This document shows positions 1-8,225 of a DNA stretch of 12,879 nucleotides, in pieces. This DNA is from Cudoniella acicularis. Lineage: Eukaryota; Ascomycota; Leotiomycetes; Helotiales; Helotiaceae. The position numbers and the translations under genes are program-made. Every line of letters begins with the position of its first letter. The first letter of the stretch is position 1. The notes beneath the pieces were generated by a model. It did not search any database, was not told the DNA's origin, and saw nothing but the letters and a program-made list of their open reading frames with translations. The DNA is taken from the NCBI GenBank assembly GCA_013054445.1, contig JAAMPI010001570.1:1-12879 (forward strand). The letters run 5' to 3'.

Positions 1-1510
1 AGTATGCTAGCGACCGTATGATGGTTGAGTTTGTGGCCAGATTTGGACGGCGATACGAGCGATTTTAAGGTCATCCGTGGCTCTAAATTTGCGGTCCGAA
101 GGAGGTGCCTTTCTCCTCTAGGAGTGATTTTCCGTATGGCCCCCCTTCCTGGCTTGTTTTCAAAATCATCGGTTGGTGTAAGAGTGTGTCGGTTTAAGAA
201 GGTAGTAATCGTCGAGCGGGGGTATCCAGTTTTGATGTGGATCTGGGATGTATTGTTACTATCTTCGTGGAGAGTCTAAATACGGCATTTTTGGACTAGG
301 GTAAGCTCCTTTCGTAAGGTCTTTAGGACGCGGACTATAGTTGAAAGTTTAGTATAAAAATAATTAGAATTAGTTAAAATATTAATTTATTTGTGTGTGG
401 GTGTCGGGTCGTAGGGTAGCCAGGATTAAAGCGAATGTGACGCTGACTAACCCGACCTGATTGTACATATCACAGCCGATCAAATATCCTGCCGAAGAGA
501 GAAGGATTCTCATGTTCAGTTGACAGCGCGGCGATGAAAGCAGATGGTGGCCAAATCGTGTTCCCAAACAGGATATCCTAAGGTCAAAGTGAGTAAAAGG
601 AATCGGTGCAGAAACAGTCAGCCATATAATTCCAACTTTAATCTGAACATCTGAGTATATTCAACAATGGGAAGGCTTCAGAAGAGGAGAGGGACCTGAG
701 CGGGGAGTTTTTCAGCCCTGGGGTAGTTCAGGATTTCCGAGTGGAAGAATCTTATGAAATTTCTGTAAAAAGAAGAAGAAAAAGCGAGAAAAAGTTGAGT
801 CGCTTTTGATCTTCAGGAATAAGGGACAACAGGCCTTTAAGTACCGTTCTTTGGTACGACAAGTAACTCCCATGACGATTTCTTATAAGATTAAGCACGC
901 TCTATTTGTTTGTTACTTGCTGTCGCTACAATCTGGTTAGTAGTATTTGTTTGCTAGGTTGCACAGTTAATCGTTCGTAATCAGTTATCTGCTTGCTGTT
1001 ATACAATGAAACCAACCACGCATACCAAAGCATGTTGCAACTCTGATAGCTTGAGCCCCCTCAGTTAAGCCCCTTAGGTTGAGATCTATGCTGTGTTTAG
1101 CAACTCCGAATCGCTTAAGCCCCTTCGGTTAAGGTAGCTTGTTACTAAACTGGGTAACTCCGTTTTCCAAACTCTCACAGTAGAAATATACTTCCAACAA
1201 GCTCTAACACACAGAAGGAAACCAGAATTCATCTCCAAAAGAATTCCTCGCTAGTAAACGCGTGAATTTTCATGTAGTCAGAGCACTTTTAGGCACAATC
1301 CTTCGACAGAAACATAGTGACTGGAAAGAAATTCACAGACAAGAACCCAAAGAGTAGTTTTTAAACAGTAAACGAATAGATATTGGAATAATTAAGACCT
1401 GTACAAGCTTTCAATTTATATCATGTTGGCTGCCGGAGAGAGGACCGACTTTATAGTAACACCCCCTCGCTAAACGAAGGGTCTGCCAGCAGAACACGTC
1501 TATATACTAA
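1..1510. other. Intergenic stretch without a recognisable gene
   Basis: I found no convincing coding region here. The open frames present are short, start with non-ATG codons or lack protein-like composition. The stretch is moderately AT-rich. It contains a small perfect inverted repeat (aaaagcga at 780-787 against tcgctttt at 800-807) and a pair of diverged direct repeats near 1037-1133, listed separately. The part from about 900 to 1500 could belong to an old transposon terminal repeat, but I could not find paired ends. Confidence 0.5.
1037..1133. repeat. Two diverged direct repeats with hairpin potential
   Basis: Unit one runs about 1037-1069 and unit two about 1100-1133. Both begin with gcaactc and end with gttaag. 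A 16-base core, TTAAGCCCCTTMGGTT, occurs at 1065-1080 and 1115-1130 with one difference. Each core is close to self-complementary (cttaagcc against ggttaag) and could fold into a small hairpin. The role is unknown; decayed repeats inside a transposon terminal repeat are one possibility. Confidence 0.45.
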
Positions 1511-1570
1511 ACTCGCCACGCGCGTCAAACTTTTCTCTTCAGAAGAAAACTTCTTGACGACAAATCATCC

Positions 1571-2862
1571 GTGACCAATGATCCTCACACTGTGAACGAA
1601 CCTCTCTCTCTTACAAAAAAACACCAACTACAAGCAAACCTTTTCCTCCGACCGACCTGGGGAGAGATGTTATACCAGCTGGACGACAGCGAGTTGGAGT
1701 TGGTCAACGGTCTCCCCCTTTACACCAAACTTCTGTGGTCGGCCGTCGTCCACATGGTTATCATGGGGGTTTTGCTGGCGGACCCAGCTCTCCGGGCTCA
1801 TGTTGGACAACTCTGTCCAATTGATGCTGGAGACGGGGACTGGCATGGTGGGAGAATCGCTGCCAAGTATATCAGATTGGCTCTTAGAAATAACTTCCAG
1901 GCTGACCAACTCTCTTCTCCCTTCATCTCTCCTGTCCGTCTATGCAATTTATTCTAGATCGCCTCTCACACTCCTCCAACCTCTCAGCCAAGGCCATTCT
2001 ACAAATATTCATCTGGTGCACCTTTGCTTTCGGTGACCAAGGCCACATGGCCCAAGCAACTCTTACTTTGGACGCAAACCCACCCGCTCTCAGCAATATC
2101 ACCACGATGATCCAAAACTGGGTCACTAAAGCCAAACTCTCGATTCAGGTCTACGGATCATTCATGATTGAGCCTCAAAAGATTCCAACAATGCTTGCCT
2201 TAATGTGGGAAATTTCTCAAGAGATTAGGGCTAAGGCGGATGCCGGTGCAGTTACATTTGAAGAGATCTACAATATGCTGGTCCAGAAGAAAATCATTGT
2301 GTTTCGATCTGGCGGACTTGTTACTTGGCTTTGCGCTTGTGACTTCTCGGAATATAGACTCTGCTCGGCCCCGACTCCTACGGATCTCGCCAAGCATCTT
2401 CTCATCGGAGAGAGACATCCATCAGGACCCCTTGGTGGATTGGAACTCATCGAAATATCATCATGGCAGCCTCAGCCAACTGACGTTGCGGAATTGGCTC
2501 AGGTCTTTACGGATGTTATGAACATCTTGCAGAACCCTTCACCGGCGCTCACCCACACCTCGTTATTTGTATCAAACGCTGTTAGGATTCAGGGCTACAA
2601 CCTATCGATTATCGACCTGGAACATATCCTCTGCAAATTTTACTCAGAAGATACCATGCGTGGAAAGAAGTACCGATTAGTTATGTCGAAGGCTGCCAAA
2701 GCAAAGGCAGCGGCTCAGACTAGAGCTGCTGCTGCCGCTGCTCTGGCCGCTGGAGCTGGTATCGGGGCAAATGACGATGATGAAGACGACACAAGAGATG
2801 ACTTTGGCGACGACGCTGGTGGAGACGCGGGAGCTGATGCTGATACGAACGTTGATATGTAG
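1571..2862 (+). pseudogene. Nucleoprotein-like relic of a fungal negative-strand RNA virus (tentative)
   Basis: Coding signal runs through three frames. Frame 2 is open from about 1511 to 1957 but has no ATG near its beginning (the codon at 1571 is GTG). Frame 3 is open and protein-like at 1800-2036. Frame 1 is open from 1906, with an ATG at 1942, through 306 codons to TAG at 2860-2862. This implies a lost start and probably two frameshifts in the 5' third; I could not find an intron with matching phases. The total of about 430 codons is close to the size I recall for nucleoproteins of mymonaviruses such as SsNSRV-1. The 306-codon part is helix-rich, then Ala-rich at residues 251-275, then strongly acidic at 278-306, a disordered tail type common in nucleoproteins. 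In the virus such a protein coats genomic RNA. The viral assignment comes from overall feel of the sequence, not from a search; an unknown fungal gene remains possible. Base composition is unlike the RIP-damaged neighbours. Confidence 0.45.
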
Positions 2863-2870
2863 AATGCTGA

Positions 2871-2884
2871 ATTTAAATAAAAAA
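2871..2884 (+). promoter_or_regulatory. A/T-rich 3' signal after the nucleoprotein-like frame (AATAAA)
   Basis: Eight bases after the TAG stop lies atttaaataaaaaa, which contains the eukaryotic poly(A) hexamer AATAAA. Mononegavirus genes also end in A/T-rich signals with a run of A in the mRNA sense, so this could be a viral gene end captured with the coding region. Position and composition are seen; either role is inference. Confidence 0.35.
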
Positions 2885-3618
2885 TTCATTTATGTGAAGG
2901 AGAGCTTTGGGGCTGGAAGAAAGCCTGGAGGCGTGTTTTGTACTATTAGACGATCGCAATTTGCGACGTGGAGCTTTAAGCCCACAAGAAAACCTTTTTC
3001 CAACTGGGGAGCTGGTTTGTACTACAATACAATAACGTTGAGTCTTCGTTCTGCGGATACAAATTATGCTAAGATCTGATTTTTTGCTGCTGGGAATTAC
3101 TTCGTCCGCTTGAAGGGTCTGCCCCGAAAATTAAAATACCACTAAAACACTTCAAAATAATTAACTAACCAATAATCAAATTCCCTATAATCCACTTATT
3201 AAAGACCAAGGAAGCAAATTAGCGATATAGATTAACTTTTATTGACATATAATAACCTGAAAGTTTTTAACTTTTAAAGTGCTATTTGATTACATACTAA
3301 ACTAAAAAGTATTTAAAAATAGATAGTCTAGGCGTTTAGAATACAAAGCATTAGTGTCTACATAAGTGTATAATATGGTGCATAATATTGCCTCCAAAAT
3401 TCTCTTCCAATAATCCTAGAAGAGACAGTTCTTCTCGATCAGGACTTCTCGTAGAGTTGAAGTTTAGACATTTTCGCCGCGATGTCTAGGCCCCATCCTC
3501 TTCTCCTGTCTCGGCAGTTTCTCCTTCCCCAGCACACCAGTGATTATGCAGTCATCAAGGACATCTTGTAGTAAAGGTACGCCCCTATTCATTTGTTCCT
3601 GCTAGTAAGATCTTACTA
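2885..3618. other. Intergenic, AT-rich; no supported gene
   Basis: An open frame continues to a stop near 3079 (frame 2), and its part after 2890 looks mildly protein-like, but it has no start of its own and I do not recognise it. From about 3130 the DNA becomes very AT-rich and holds an inverted-repeat element (3140-3292). Nothing else was identified between 3293 and 3618. Confidence 0.5.
3140..3292. mobile_element. MITE-like element, copy 1 (AT-shifted)
   Basis: The left end (cactaaaacacttcaaaa) and the reverse complement of the right end (with the core cactttaaaagt) match imperfectly as terminal inverted repeats around the core CACTTYAAAA. The element is about 153 bp and too short to code. 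A second element with the same ends and the same length lies at 12648-12800. This copy is poorer in G and C and its inverted-repeat core carries C-to-T/G-to-A type differences, as expected after RIP. No clear target-site duplication was seen. Confidence 0.55.
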
Positions 3619-3897
3619 GATAATGGTTATTACATACTATTCCTTGCCAGAATCTGGGTCTTGAACTGTTCTAATACTACAATCATGAGCTGTGTCTCGT
3701 CCAAATAACTTCAACGCTGCGGAAAACTTGCTGTCATTCCCCCTTACGTTGAAAACACCTACTTTTGTGAACTCGCCCTTTCCTGCCCCTGCCGACTGGA
3801 GAAGTAGGCCATATAATGTATTAAACCCCCAGTCGATTTCTGCGATGACTCTAGGTTCTATCACAGTGAAGTCGCTTTTTAGCCTATAGTAGCTTCA
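3619..3897 (-). pseudogene. C-terminal stub of a possible HET-type protein
   Basis: On the minus strand an open frame runs from about 3897 to a TAG at 3637-3639. It contains KGEFTKVGVFNV followed by a charged region and a short segment ending DPDSGKE. Directly after that stop the same frame reads YVITII and then a second TAG at about 3619. Phrases of the kind 'F-x-R/K-[IV]-G-x-F' near the C-terminus followed by a short hydrophobic end are, from memory, common in fungal heterokaryon-incompatibility (HET) proteins, which act in non-self recognition. The N-terminal HET domain is not in the window; upstream DNA shows stops in all frames. The in-frame stop just before the apparent natural end suggests decay. 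The family assignment is a guess from general resemblance. Confidence 0.35.
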
Positions 3898-4047
3898 ACC
3901 GAGGCTATGAAGCGTCGTAAAAGCGATCGCACTTGTTTTGAGGCTTCTGAGGCACAAGAGTCTTCTAATCCACCTTTCAGGAAGAGAAATTATTGATTTA
4001 GCTATCACTTGGAGGATTAGCAAGCTAAGTTGGGTTTTAGTTGCAGA

Positions 4048-4054
4048 GGCTAAA
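4048..4054 (+). promoter_or_regulatory. Possible XlnR/Xyr1 site (GGCTAAA)
   Basis: The exact heptamer GGCTAAA recognised by the fungal xylanolytic activator XlnR lies about 450 bases upstream of the feruloyl esterase ATG. A second copy is on the opposite strand at 3878-3884. XlnR is known to activate feruloyl esterase genes in Aspergillus. Seven-base matches arise often by chance, so the site is only suggestive. Confidence 0.3.
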
Positions 4055-4352
4055 ATTAGAGAAATGCCACCACCTTAATATCCTCAAATATTAACCCGGC
4101 GCCGGCACATTTCCCGGTACTTGTGGTGCATGACACCAAGACCGAGGGGAACATGTGTTACGCCGGCATATCTTCACGGCATTTGCAATGGGCGACAACA
4201 AGCCTGCGAGTAACTACTATTAATTGAAGATCAATATTTTTTTTTCCAAACGCCCGGTTACTTCGAATTTGAACCGCCTGATAAATGTAACGCAATTAAT
4301 TATTTCCCACTTAGAACTCCTGCCTATTTAATCCATAACTACGACTCTAAAC

Positions 4353-4358
4353 GCGGGG
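4353..4358 (+). promoter_or_regulatory. Possible CreA/Cre1 site (GCGGGG)
   Basis: GCGGGG matches the SYGGRG consensus of the carbon-catabolite repressor CreA and lies about 150 bases before the esterase ATG, a typical location. A single six-base match is weak evidence. Confidence 0.28.
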
Positions 4359-4505
4359 TCGCTACTTTGGTGATGTCAAACTTTTACAGGTACACTATTT
4401 AATAATGATCCTCTTGTTCATCGTTATCCGTTGAGGCATTGTTTATCTTTTGGTGTTCTAACATCTATTGCTCCCTCAACTATCTCTGTCATATCACAAA
4501 TTCCA

Positions 4506-5384
4506 ATGCAACAGTGGTCAATTCCCCTCGCAGGGCTCGCTCTGCTCCTCCTTACATCTTTCAATGGCGTCTCAGCAGCGAAACCATCACCTGGCTGTGG
4601 AAATTCTCCGAAGCTGGTCACAACTAACAGCACTACCACCCCACTGACTATGACGGTGAACGGCAAGAAGCGCGAGTACTTCGTGAAGCTTCCGGATAAC
4701 TACGATAAAAGTCACCCCTATCGCTTTATCTACACACTTCACGCACTCAGCGGCACCGCCAGCCAAGTAGTCGCAGGTACGAACGGCTACCTCCCGTGGT
4801 ACGGCATCCCACCGCTGGTAAAGGACGCCGTTGGAGCTATCTACGTTGCTCCGAATGGCCTTGACAAGGGATGGGCAAACACAGGGGGAGACGACATCAC
4901 CTTCATCAAGCAGATCAACGCAGCTCTTGATAACGACCTTTGTATCGACCAGAACCTACGATTTTCAACGGGCTTCAGCTACGGGGCCGCCATGTCCTTT
5001 TCCATTGCCTGCTCTCTTGCCAAGGATTTCCGCGCCGTGGCCGTCCTGTCTGGAAATCCCAATATCAGCGGATGCGCTGGTGGTAATGACCCTATTGCTT
5101 ATTATGGTCAGCACGGAGTTAGTGATACAGTGTTGCCGATTGACGACGCACGCTCTATGAGGGACCGATTTGTCAAGAACAATGGGTGTACAGCTCAGAG
5201 CCCACAGGAACCTGCTGCAGGTAGTGGAAAGCACATCAAGACAACATACTCGGGGTGTTCGACTGATCATCCTGTGGTGTGGGTTGCCTTTGACGGGCCT
5301 CATACCCCGACGCCTAAGGATAGTGGGGCTTCACAGACGTTTACTAATACGGAGACGTGGGAGTTCTTTTCGCAGTTTACTTGA
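4506..5384 (+). CDS. Secreted feruloyl esterase (CE1, type B-like)
   Basis: This is a 292-residue enzyme expected to be secreted and to cut ferulate and related esters from arabinoxylan or pectin (EC 3.1.1.73). The ATG at 4506 is chosen because it begins a classic signal peptide: polar MQQW, a hydrophobic core LALLLL, and a likely cleavage after VSA near residue 24; the longer frame upstream to 4431 begins with TTG. The serine-hydrolase motif GFSYG has its nucleophile at Ser158. Asp207 in the stretch YGQHGVSDTVL and His266 in FDGPHTP are the likely remaining triad members; these blocks are characteristic of fungal faeB/Fae-1 enzymes. Six cysteines (Cys31, then in DLC, IAC, SGC, NGC, SGC) could form three disulfides. 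The length fits a single catalytic domain without a carbohydrate-binding module. There is no intron. A relative such as a PHB depolymerase-like esterase is less likely because of the conserved C-terminal blocks. Confidence 0.92.
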   Translation: MQQWSIPLAGLALLLLTSFNGVSAAKPSPGCGNSPKLVTTNSTTTPLTMTVNGKKREYFVKLPDNYDKSHPYRFIYTLHALSGTASQVVAGTNGYLPWYGIPPLVKDAVGAIYVAPNGLDKGWANTGGDDITFIKQINAALDNDLCIDQNLRFSTGFSYGAAMSFSIACSLAKDFRAVAVLSGNPNISGCAGGNDPIAYYGQHGVSDTVLPIDDARSMRDRFVKNNGCTAQSPQEPAAGSGKHIKTTYSGCSTDHPVVWVAFDGPHTPTPKDSGASQTFTNTETWEFFSQFT

Positions 5385-5780
5385 GGGTTTGTGTTTTTGT
5401 AAGGGATATTATATTGAGGGTTATTATGAATTTGTAGTTACAAGTTTCCTATGAAAAGTCTGTCTATGCTACACTTCACAAATTCACACAAAAATACTTT
5501 AATACACTAAAATAACCACAAATTCAAAATGCTATATATAGATGCAGAGCCAATTATGAATAGGGAGAAGATATACAATATTGATTGTATTTGTTAAAGC
5601 ACTCACGTACTGTACGATTCAGGCTTAGCTTTAGTCACTCATTATACATAAATACTATCTTTCCTTTCTCCTTCTCTTAGATCTTTAGATAATCAGAACA
5701 ACTCTCTCTGCACACATTTAATTGATTCTTTATTTGCAAGACAACTCTTATTCACGCTTCAATGGTATTGGTAATTAATG
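5385..5780. other. Intergenic, AT-rich, no gene seen
   Basis: This is the 3' flank of the esterase gene and the 3' flank of the relic that ends at 5781 on the other strand. It is AT-rich, with runs such as ctatatatag near 5532. No convincing coding region or repeat pair was found. Confidence 0.5.
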
Positions 5781-6346
5781 CTAACCTGGCGGGGTTCCTT
5801 TGAATTGTTCATTCAACTGCCTAGCACACTCACTAAATCTACCCTCAAAATCATTCCAAAATCAGAGCCGTTTCTTTCGTAATCAAATCCTCAAACTCTC
5901 CATAGAAGCATTAAGTTCCTTCTCATTCCCCACTTCAACCTCCATTCGGGGTTGCACCACAACATTATCCGAAAGCATAATTGAAGGTAGCCAATCCACC
6001 TCACCTATTCGAATTTGCCTGTCCGGCGAACAGTCTCACAGTCTTTGCCGAAATATCTCTCTGTTCTGAAACTTTAAATAGCTAATGTTAGCGTGAGCTC
6101 TGAAAAGCGAATGAGTCCTGTATGAGTTTACCTCTAGTTAGCATTTGTAAGAACAACATCCTGGATGCCTTGAACGTAGCAATACACATGATTGTCAATC
6201 CTCCCTCCCTATACCAGTAGCGTTGCAATTGCGGGGTACCATTGCTTATAGCTTTCGTGGAGGATTTGAACTCGGCCATGCGCAGCTTGCCCTGAAACCC
6301 CATAGTGACAAAGCAGGTAGATGATGTTATGAAGACAGTCGCGATC
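5781..6346 (-). pseudogene. Decayed gene of unknown function, C-terminal exons
   Basis: A textbook 3' splice site (ctaac branch, then acag) ends at 6347 and opens a frame of 45 codons with protein-like content (YLLCHYGVSG, GRVQILHESYKQWYPAIATL). It is broken by TAG at 6209-6211. The same frame continues for 24 codons (IDNHVYCYVQGIQDVVLTNA) to TAG at 6134-6136. A likely intron (gtaaac donor near 6130, ctaac branch, ttcag acceptor near 6066) joins it to a last exon containing GEVDWLPSIMLSDNVVVQP and ending at TAG 5781-5783. That exon carries in-frame TGA codons at 6036-6038, 5883-5885 and 5862-5864, which fit CGA-to-TGA transitions. I do not recognise the family. The 5' part would lie where the AT-rich DNA and foldback element now sit (6355-7235), so the gene is probably truncated or interrupted. 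Confidence 0.5.
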
Positions 6347-6354
6347 CTGTAATG

Positions 6355-6544
6355 TGTTAGAAATTTTTATATATTTAAATATAAAGAATTTAGAGACTTA
6401 CTTTTTCGCTGCAATAAGAGATATAATCTTTAGCTCTTTTTAGCTTAATTAATATATAAAGGTTTTTAAGACTATAACTATACATAGTATTTATATCTCT
6501 AGTTCTATTCTTTTAAGTTTTTATATTAACTTACTTTTAAAGAC
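6355..6544. other. AT-rich flank of the foldback element
   Basis: This is about 190 bases of nearly pure A/T-rich DNA with runs such as atatatttaaatataaag. It lies between the splice acceptor of the decayed minus-strand gene and the left end of the foldback element. It may be the remains of an intron or of another RIP-damaged repeat; no coding potential is seen. Confidence 0.5.
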
Positions 6545-6545
6545 C

Positions 6546-6612
6546 AAGTCTGTGCCCCCCCCCCTAATAGGCCACCCCCCCAGTAGGACACCCTTTACAC
6601 CAAAAATAGCGA
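6546..6612 (+). repeat. Left terminal inverted repeat of the foldback element
   Basis: This pairs with 7170-7234. It contains C10 at 6555-6564 and a second run of seven C at 6575-6581 that is not matched in the right arm. The landmarks ggccac, ttacacc and agcgat are shared with the other end. Confidence 0.8.
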
Positions 6613-7169
6613 TTTTTAGATATTTATATATAGATTGCTTAATATTAAAATTATAAATTTTTTTAAAGATCGCTAATATCTTTAAATAAAATTTATATCT
6701 AATTTATATATAAATTAAAATCTTTATTAAAATCTTTAAAATTAAAAACCAAATTTTTATTAATTTTATATATAGAAGATTTTCTAAAAATAAACTTTTC
6801 TTAATAAAATAATTTATAGATAGTTTTTTATTTAAAGTAGCTAAATTTTTATATAGGGATATTATATAACTTTAAATAAAACACTATTTATAAATTATTT
6901 TATTAAAAAAAGTTTATTTTTAAGAAATTATTTATATATAGAATTAAGAAAAGTTCAGTTTATAATTTTATTATTTTTATTAAAAAAGTTAATTAAAGAT
7001 TTTAGTTTATATATAAATTTGGTATAAATTTTTTTAAAAGTTTAAAGATTAATTATAAAATGATTTATAAGCTAAGAATTTTTATAATTTTTATATTAAG
7101 CGAACTATATATAGATATCTTATATTTTAAATTTCAAATAATTATATTAAGCTTTCGTAAAGTTATAAA

Positions 7170-7234
7170 TACCTTAAAATCGCTGTTTTTGGTGTAAAAA
7201 AGGTGGCCTAAATGGGGGGGGGGGGCACGGACTT
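7170..7234 (-). repeat. Right terminal inverted repeat of the foldback element
   Basis: This is the reverse complement partner of 6546-6612, with G12 at 7214-7225 next to the outer cacggactt. The two outer nine-base ends differ by one transition. Confidence 0.8.
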
Positions 7235-7235
7235 A

Positions 7236-7452
7236 GGCGAAAGCTCCACGAAAATGATCACTTTTGCCTACTATTCTGCGGCATGTCTGCCTACAATAAT
7301 GTGATAGATCCTCCCTCATGCCTCGCTATCATTTCTGGACGCACTTTTCGTATTAGCAAGTGGACAACATACGAAGCCTTCATTCACACCATCAAAGCCC
7401 TGCTCTTGCAGCAGCGGCTAATGGGTCACAAAACTTTTAGGCAGACGGAATA
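7236..7452 (+). pseudogene. Coding-like stretch next to the foldback element, unknown
   Basis: From the edge of the foldback element a plus-strand frame stays open for about 70 codons to TAA at 7450-7452 and has protein-like content (for example SGRTFRISKWTTYEAFIHT and KALLLQQRLMGHKTFRQTE). An ATG lies at 7283. The same frame continues to about 7790 with several stops. I do not recognise it. It could be the tail of a gene cut off by the element, a short gene of 56 residues from 7283, or chance. Confidence 0.3.
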
Positions 7453-8225
7453 ACTCACCACTGTGCAACAGCTACTACTGTAAAATTGTGCAGCTGATGG
7501 CCAACTTGATTGAACGAGTCCCAAGAGTAAACTCAAAGAGATGCGCAAAAGAGATTGGTCGAAATTGTGTACCAGAGCGGGCAGTTGAAACTTCATTTGA
7601 GTCTGCGTTCGCTCTCGCCCAATAATCGGAATCTGATTCCCCTGTGTGAGATTAATCTGCCTGCCACGCCACGTGAAGCCTATTGAAAACTTTCTTATAG
7701 GGAGGGACATTTCTTTACTTTTTGCCTTTTGTCAAGCCATGAACAGCCTGAGCGAGTTGCAAAAGACTTCACTTCTATGGGCGAGCTAGGGACTCAAAGG
7801 GCTAACCGTGGCGGTGGTCTCCTCGATGATTGGCTATTGGACCCGGCACCACAAACCAAGAGTAGTCAGGAAGACATAAATCTGGATTTTTCAGCGAGAG
7901 TTTTCTGTGTGATATGTTTTTACAACTGACACGTGCTGCAAAAGCAAAGTCTTTGCATTGCGAACTAGTGTCTAGGACAGGTACGACTGTAACAAAACCC
8001 CTTTTCCGGACGCCATCAAGGACTTCACCAGCGTCCTTGAGGGCTTGGAGAATCTAAACGACAGAGATTGAGGTCCCAAAAGAAGTTATTAGATGGCCAG
8101 AAAGCTATAAGAATAGTTATAAATAAGTTAAGAAAAGAGGTTTGAAGTTCTTCATACTGAGGGGGTCACCGAATTTGAGAATGATTCTTGACTAGAAGAT
8201 CTTCAACCAAAACAGCATTAGCTCG
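7453..8225. other. No supported gene; probable decayed coding DNA
   Basis: The base composition is near normal for coding DNA (less AT-rich than the foldback element), but every frame is interrupted. A minus-strand ATG frame at 7426-7710 (94 codons) and a plus-strand frame at 7729-7929 (TTG start) lack recognisable motifs. The stretch ends at the 3' end of the minus-strand GTPase gene. Confidence 0.45.

Larger units (their letters stand above)
3898..4505. promoter_or_regulatory. Upstream region of the feruloyl esterase gene
   Basis: No gene was found in these 600 bases. The DNA holds a small GC-rich patch around 4095-4125 and several short AT-rich tracts. TATA-like sequence occurs near 4323-4330 (tatttaat) and 4396-4403 (tatttaat), 100-185 bases before the ATG. 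Possible regulator sites are listed separately. Confidence 0.4.
6545..7235. mobile_element. Foldback / MITE-like element, AT-rich, with poly-C/poly-G ends
   Basis: The ends are inverted copies. On the left, caagtctgtg, C10 (6555-6564), taataggccac, then ttacaccaaaaatagcgat. On the right, read on the minus strand, ctaagtccgtg, C12 (7214-7225), atttaggccacc, then ttacaccaaaaacagcgat. The terminal repeats are about 65 bp. The similarity continues inward; the innermost arms (6784-6838 and 6869-6923) match at about 51 of 55 positions around a 30-base loop. The 690-bp unit is therefore one long imperfect palindrome. The interior is extremely AT-rich and codes for nothing; most differences between arms are transitions, as RIP would leave. 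No certain target-site duplication was found. It is probably a non-autonomous DNA transposon. Confidence 0.8.

Noticed and set aside
25..279. 84-codon plus-strand open frame
   Set aside because: It starts with a non-ATG codon, has no recognisable motif and its composition is not protein-like.
382..567. 61-codon minus-strand open frame
   Set aside because: Short, no recognisable motif and no supporting context.
1415..1500. Possible retrotransposon LTR end (tgttggctgcc and following)
   Set aside because: No second LTR, primer-binding site or polypurine tract could be matched in the window.
1867..1957. Possible intron that would repair the nucleoprotein-like reading frame
   Set aside because: There is a gtatat donor and a ttctag acceptor with a ctgac sequence, but the phases of the flanking frames do not match and the branch-to-acceptor distance is long.
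4431..4505. N-terminal extension of the feruloyl esterase
   Set aside because: The frame starts with TTG; the ATG at 4506 begins a proper signal peptide and there is no earlier in-frame ATG.
4831..5303. Overlapping open frames on both strands within the esterase gene
   Set aside because: They are shadows of the real coding frame with no domain or start support.
5800..6069. 89-codon plus-strand open frame
   Set aside because: It is the complement of the last exon of the decayed minus-strand gene, whose own frame has the better protein content and splice signals.
6355..7235. AT-rich block as a centromere- or mitochondrial-like segment
   Set aside because: The paired terminal repeats and palindromic arms explain most of it as a RIP-damaged transposon.
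7426..7929. Open frames of 94 codons (minus) and 66 codons (plus)
   Set aside because: No motif, the plus frame has a TTG start, and the surrounding DNA appears decayed.
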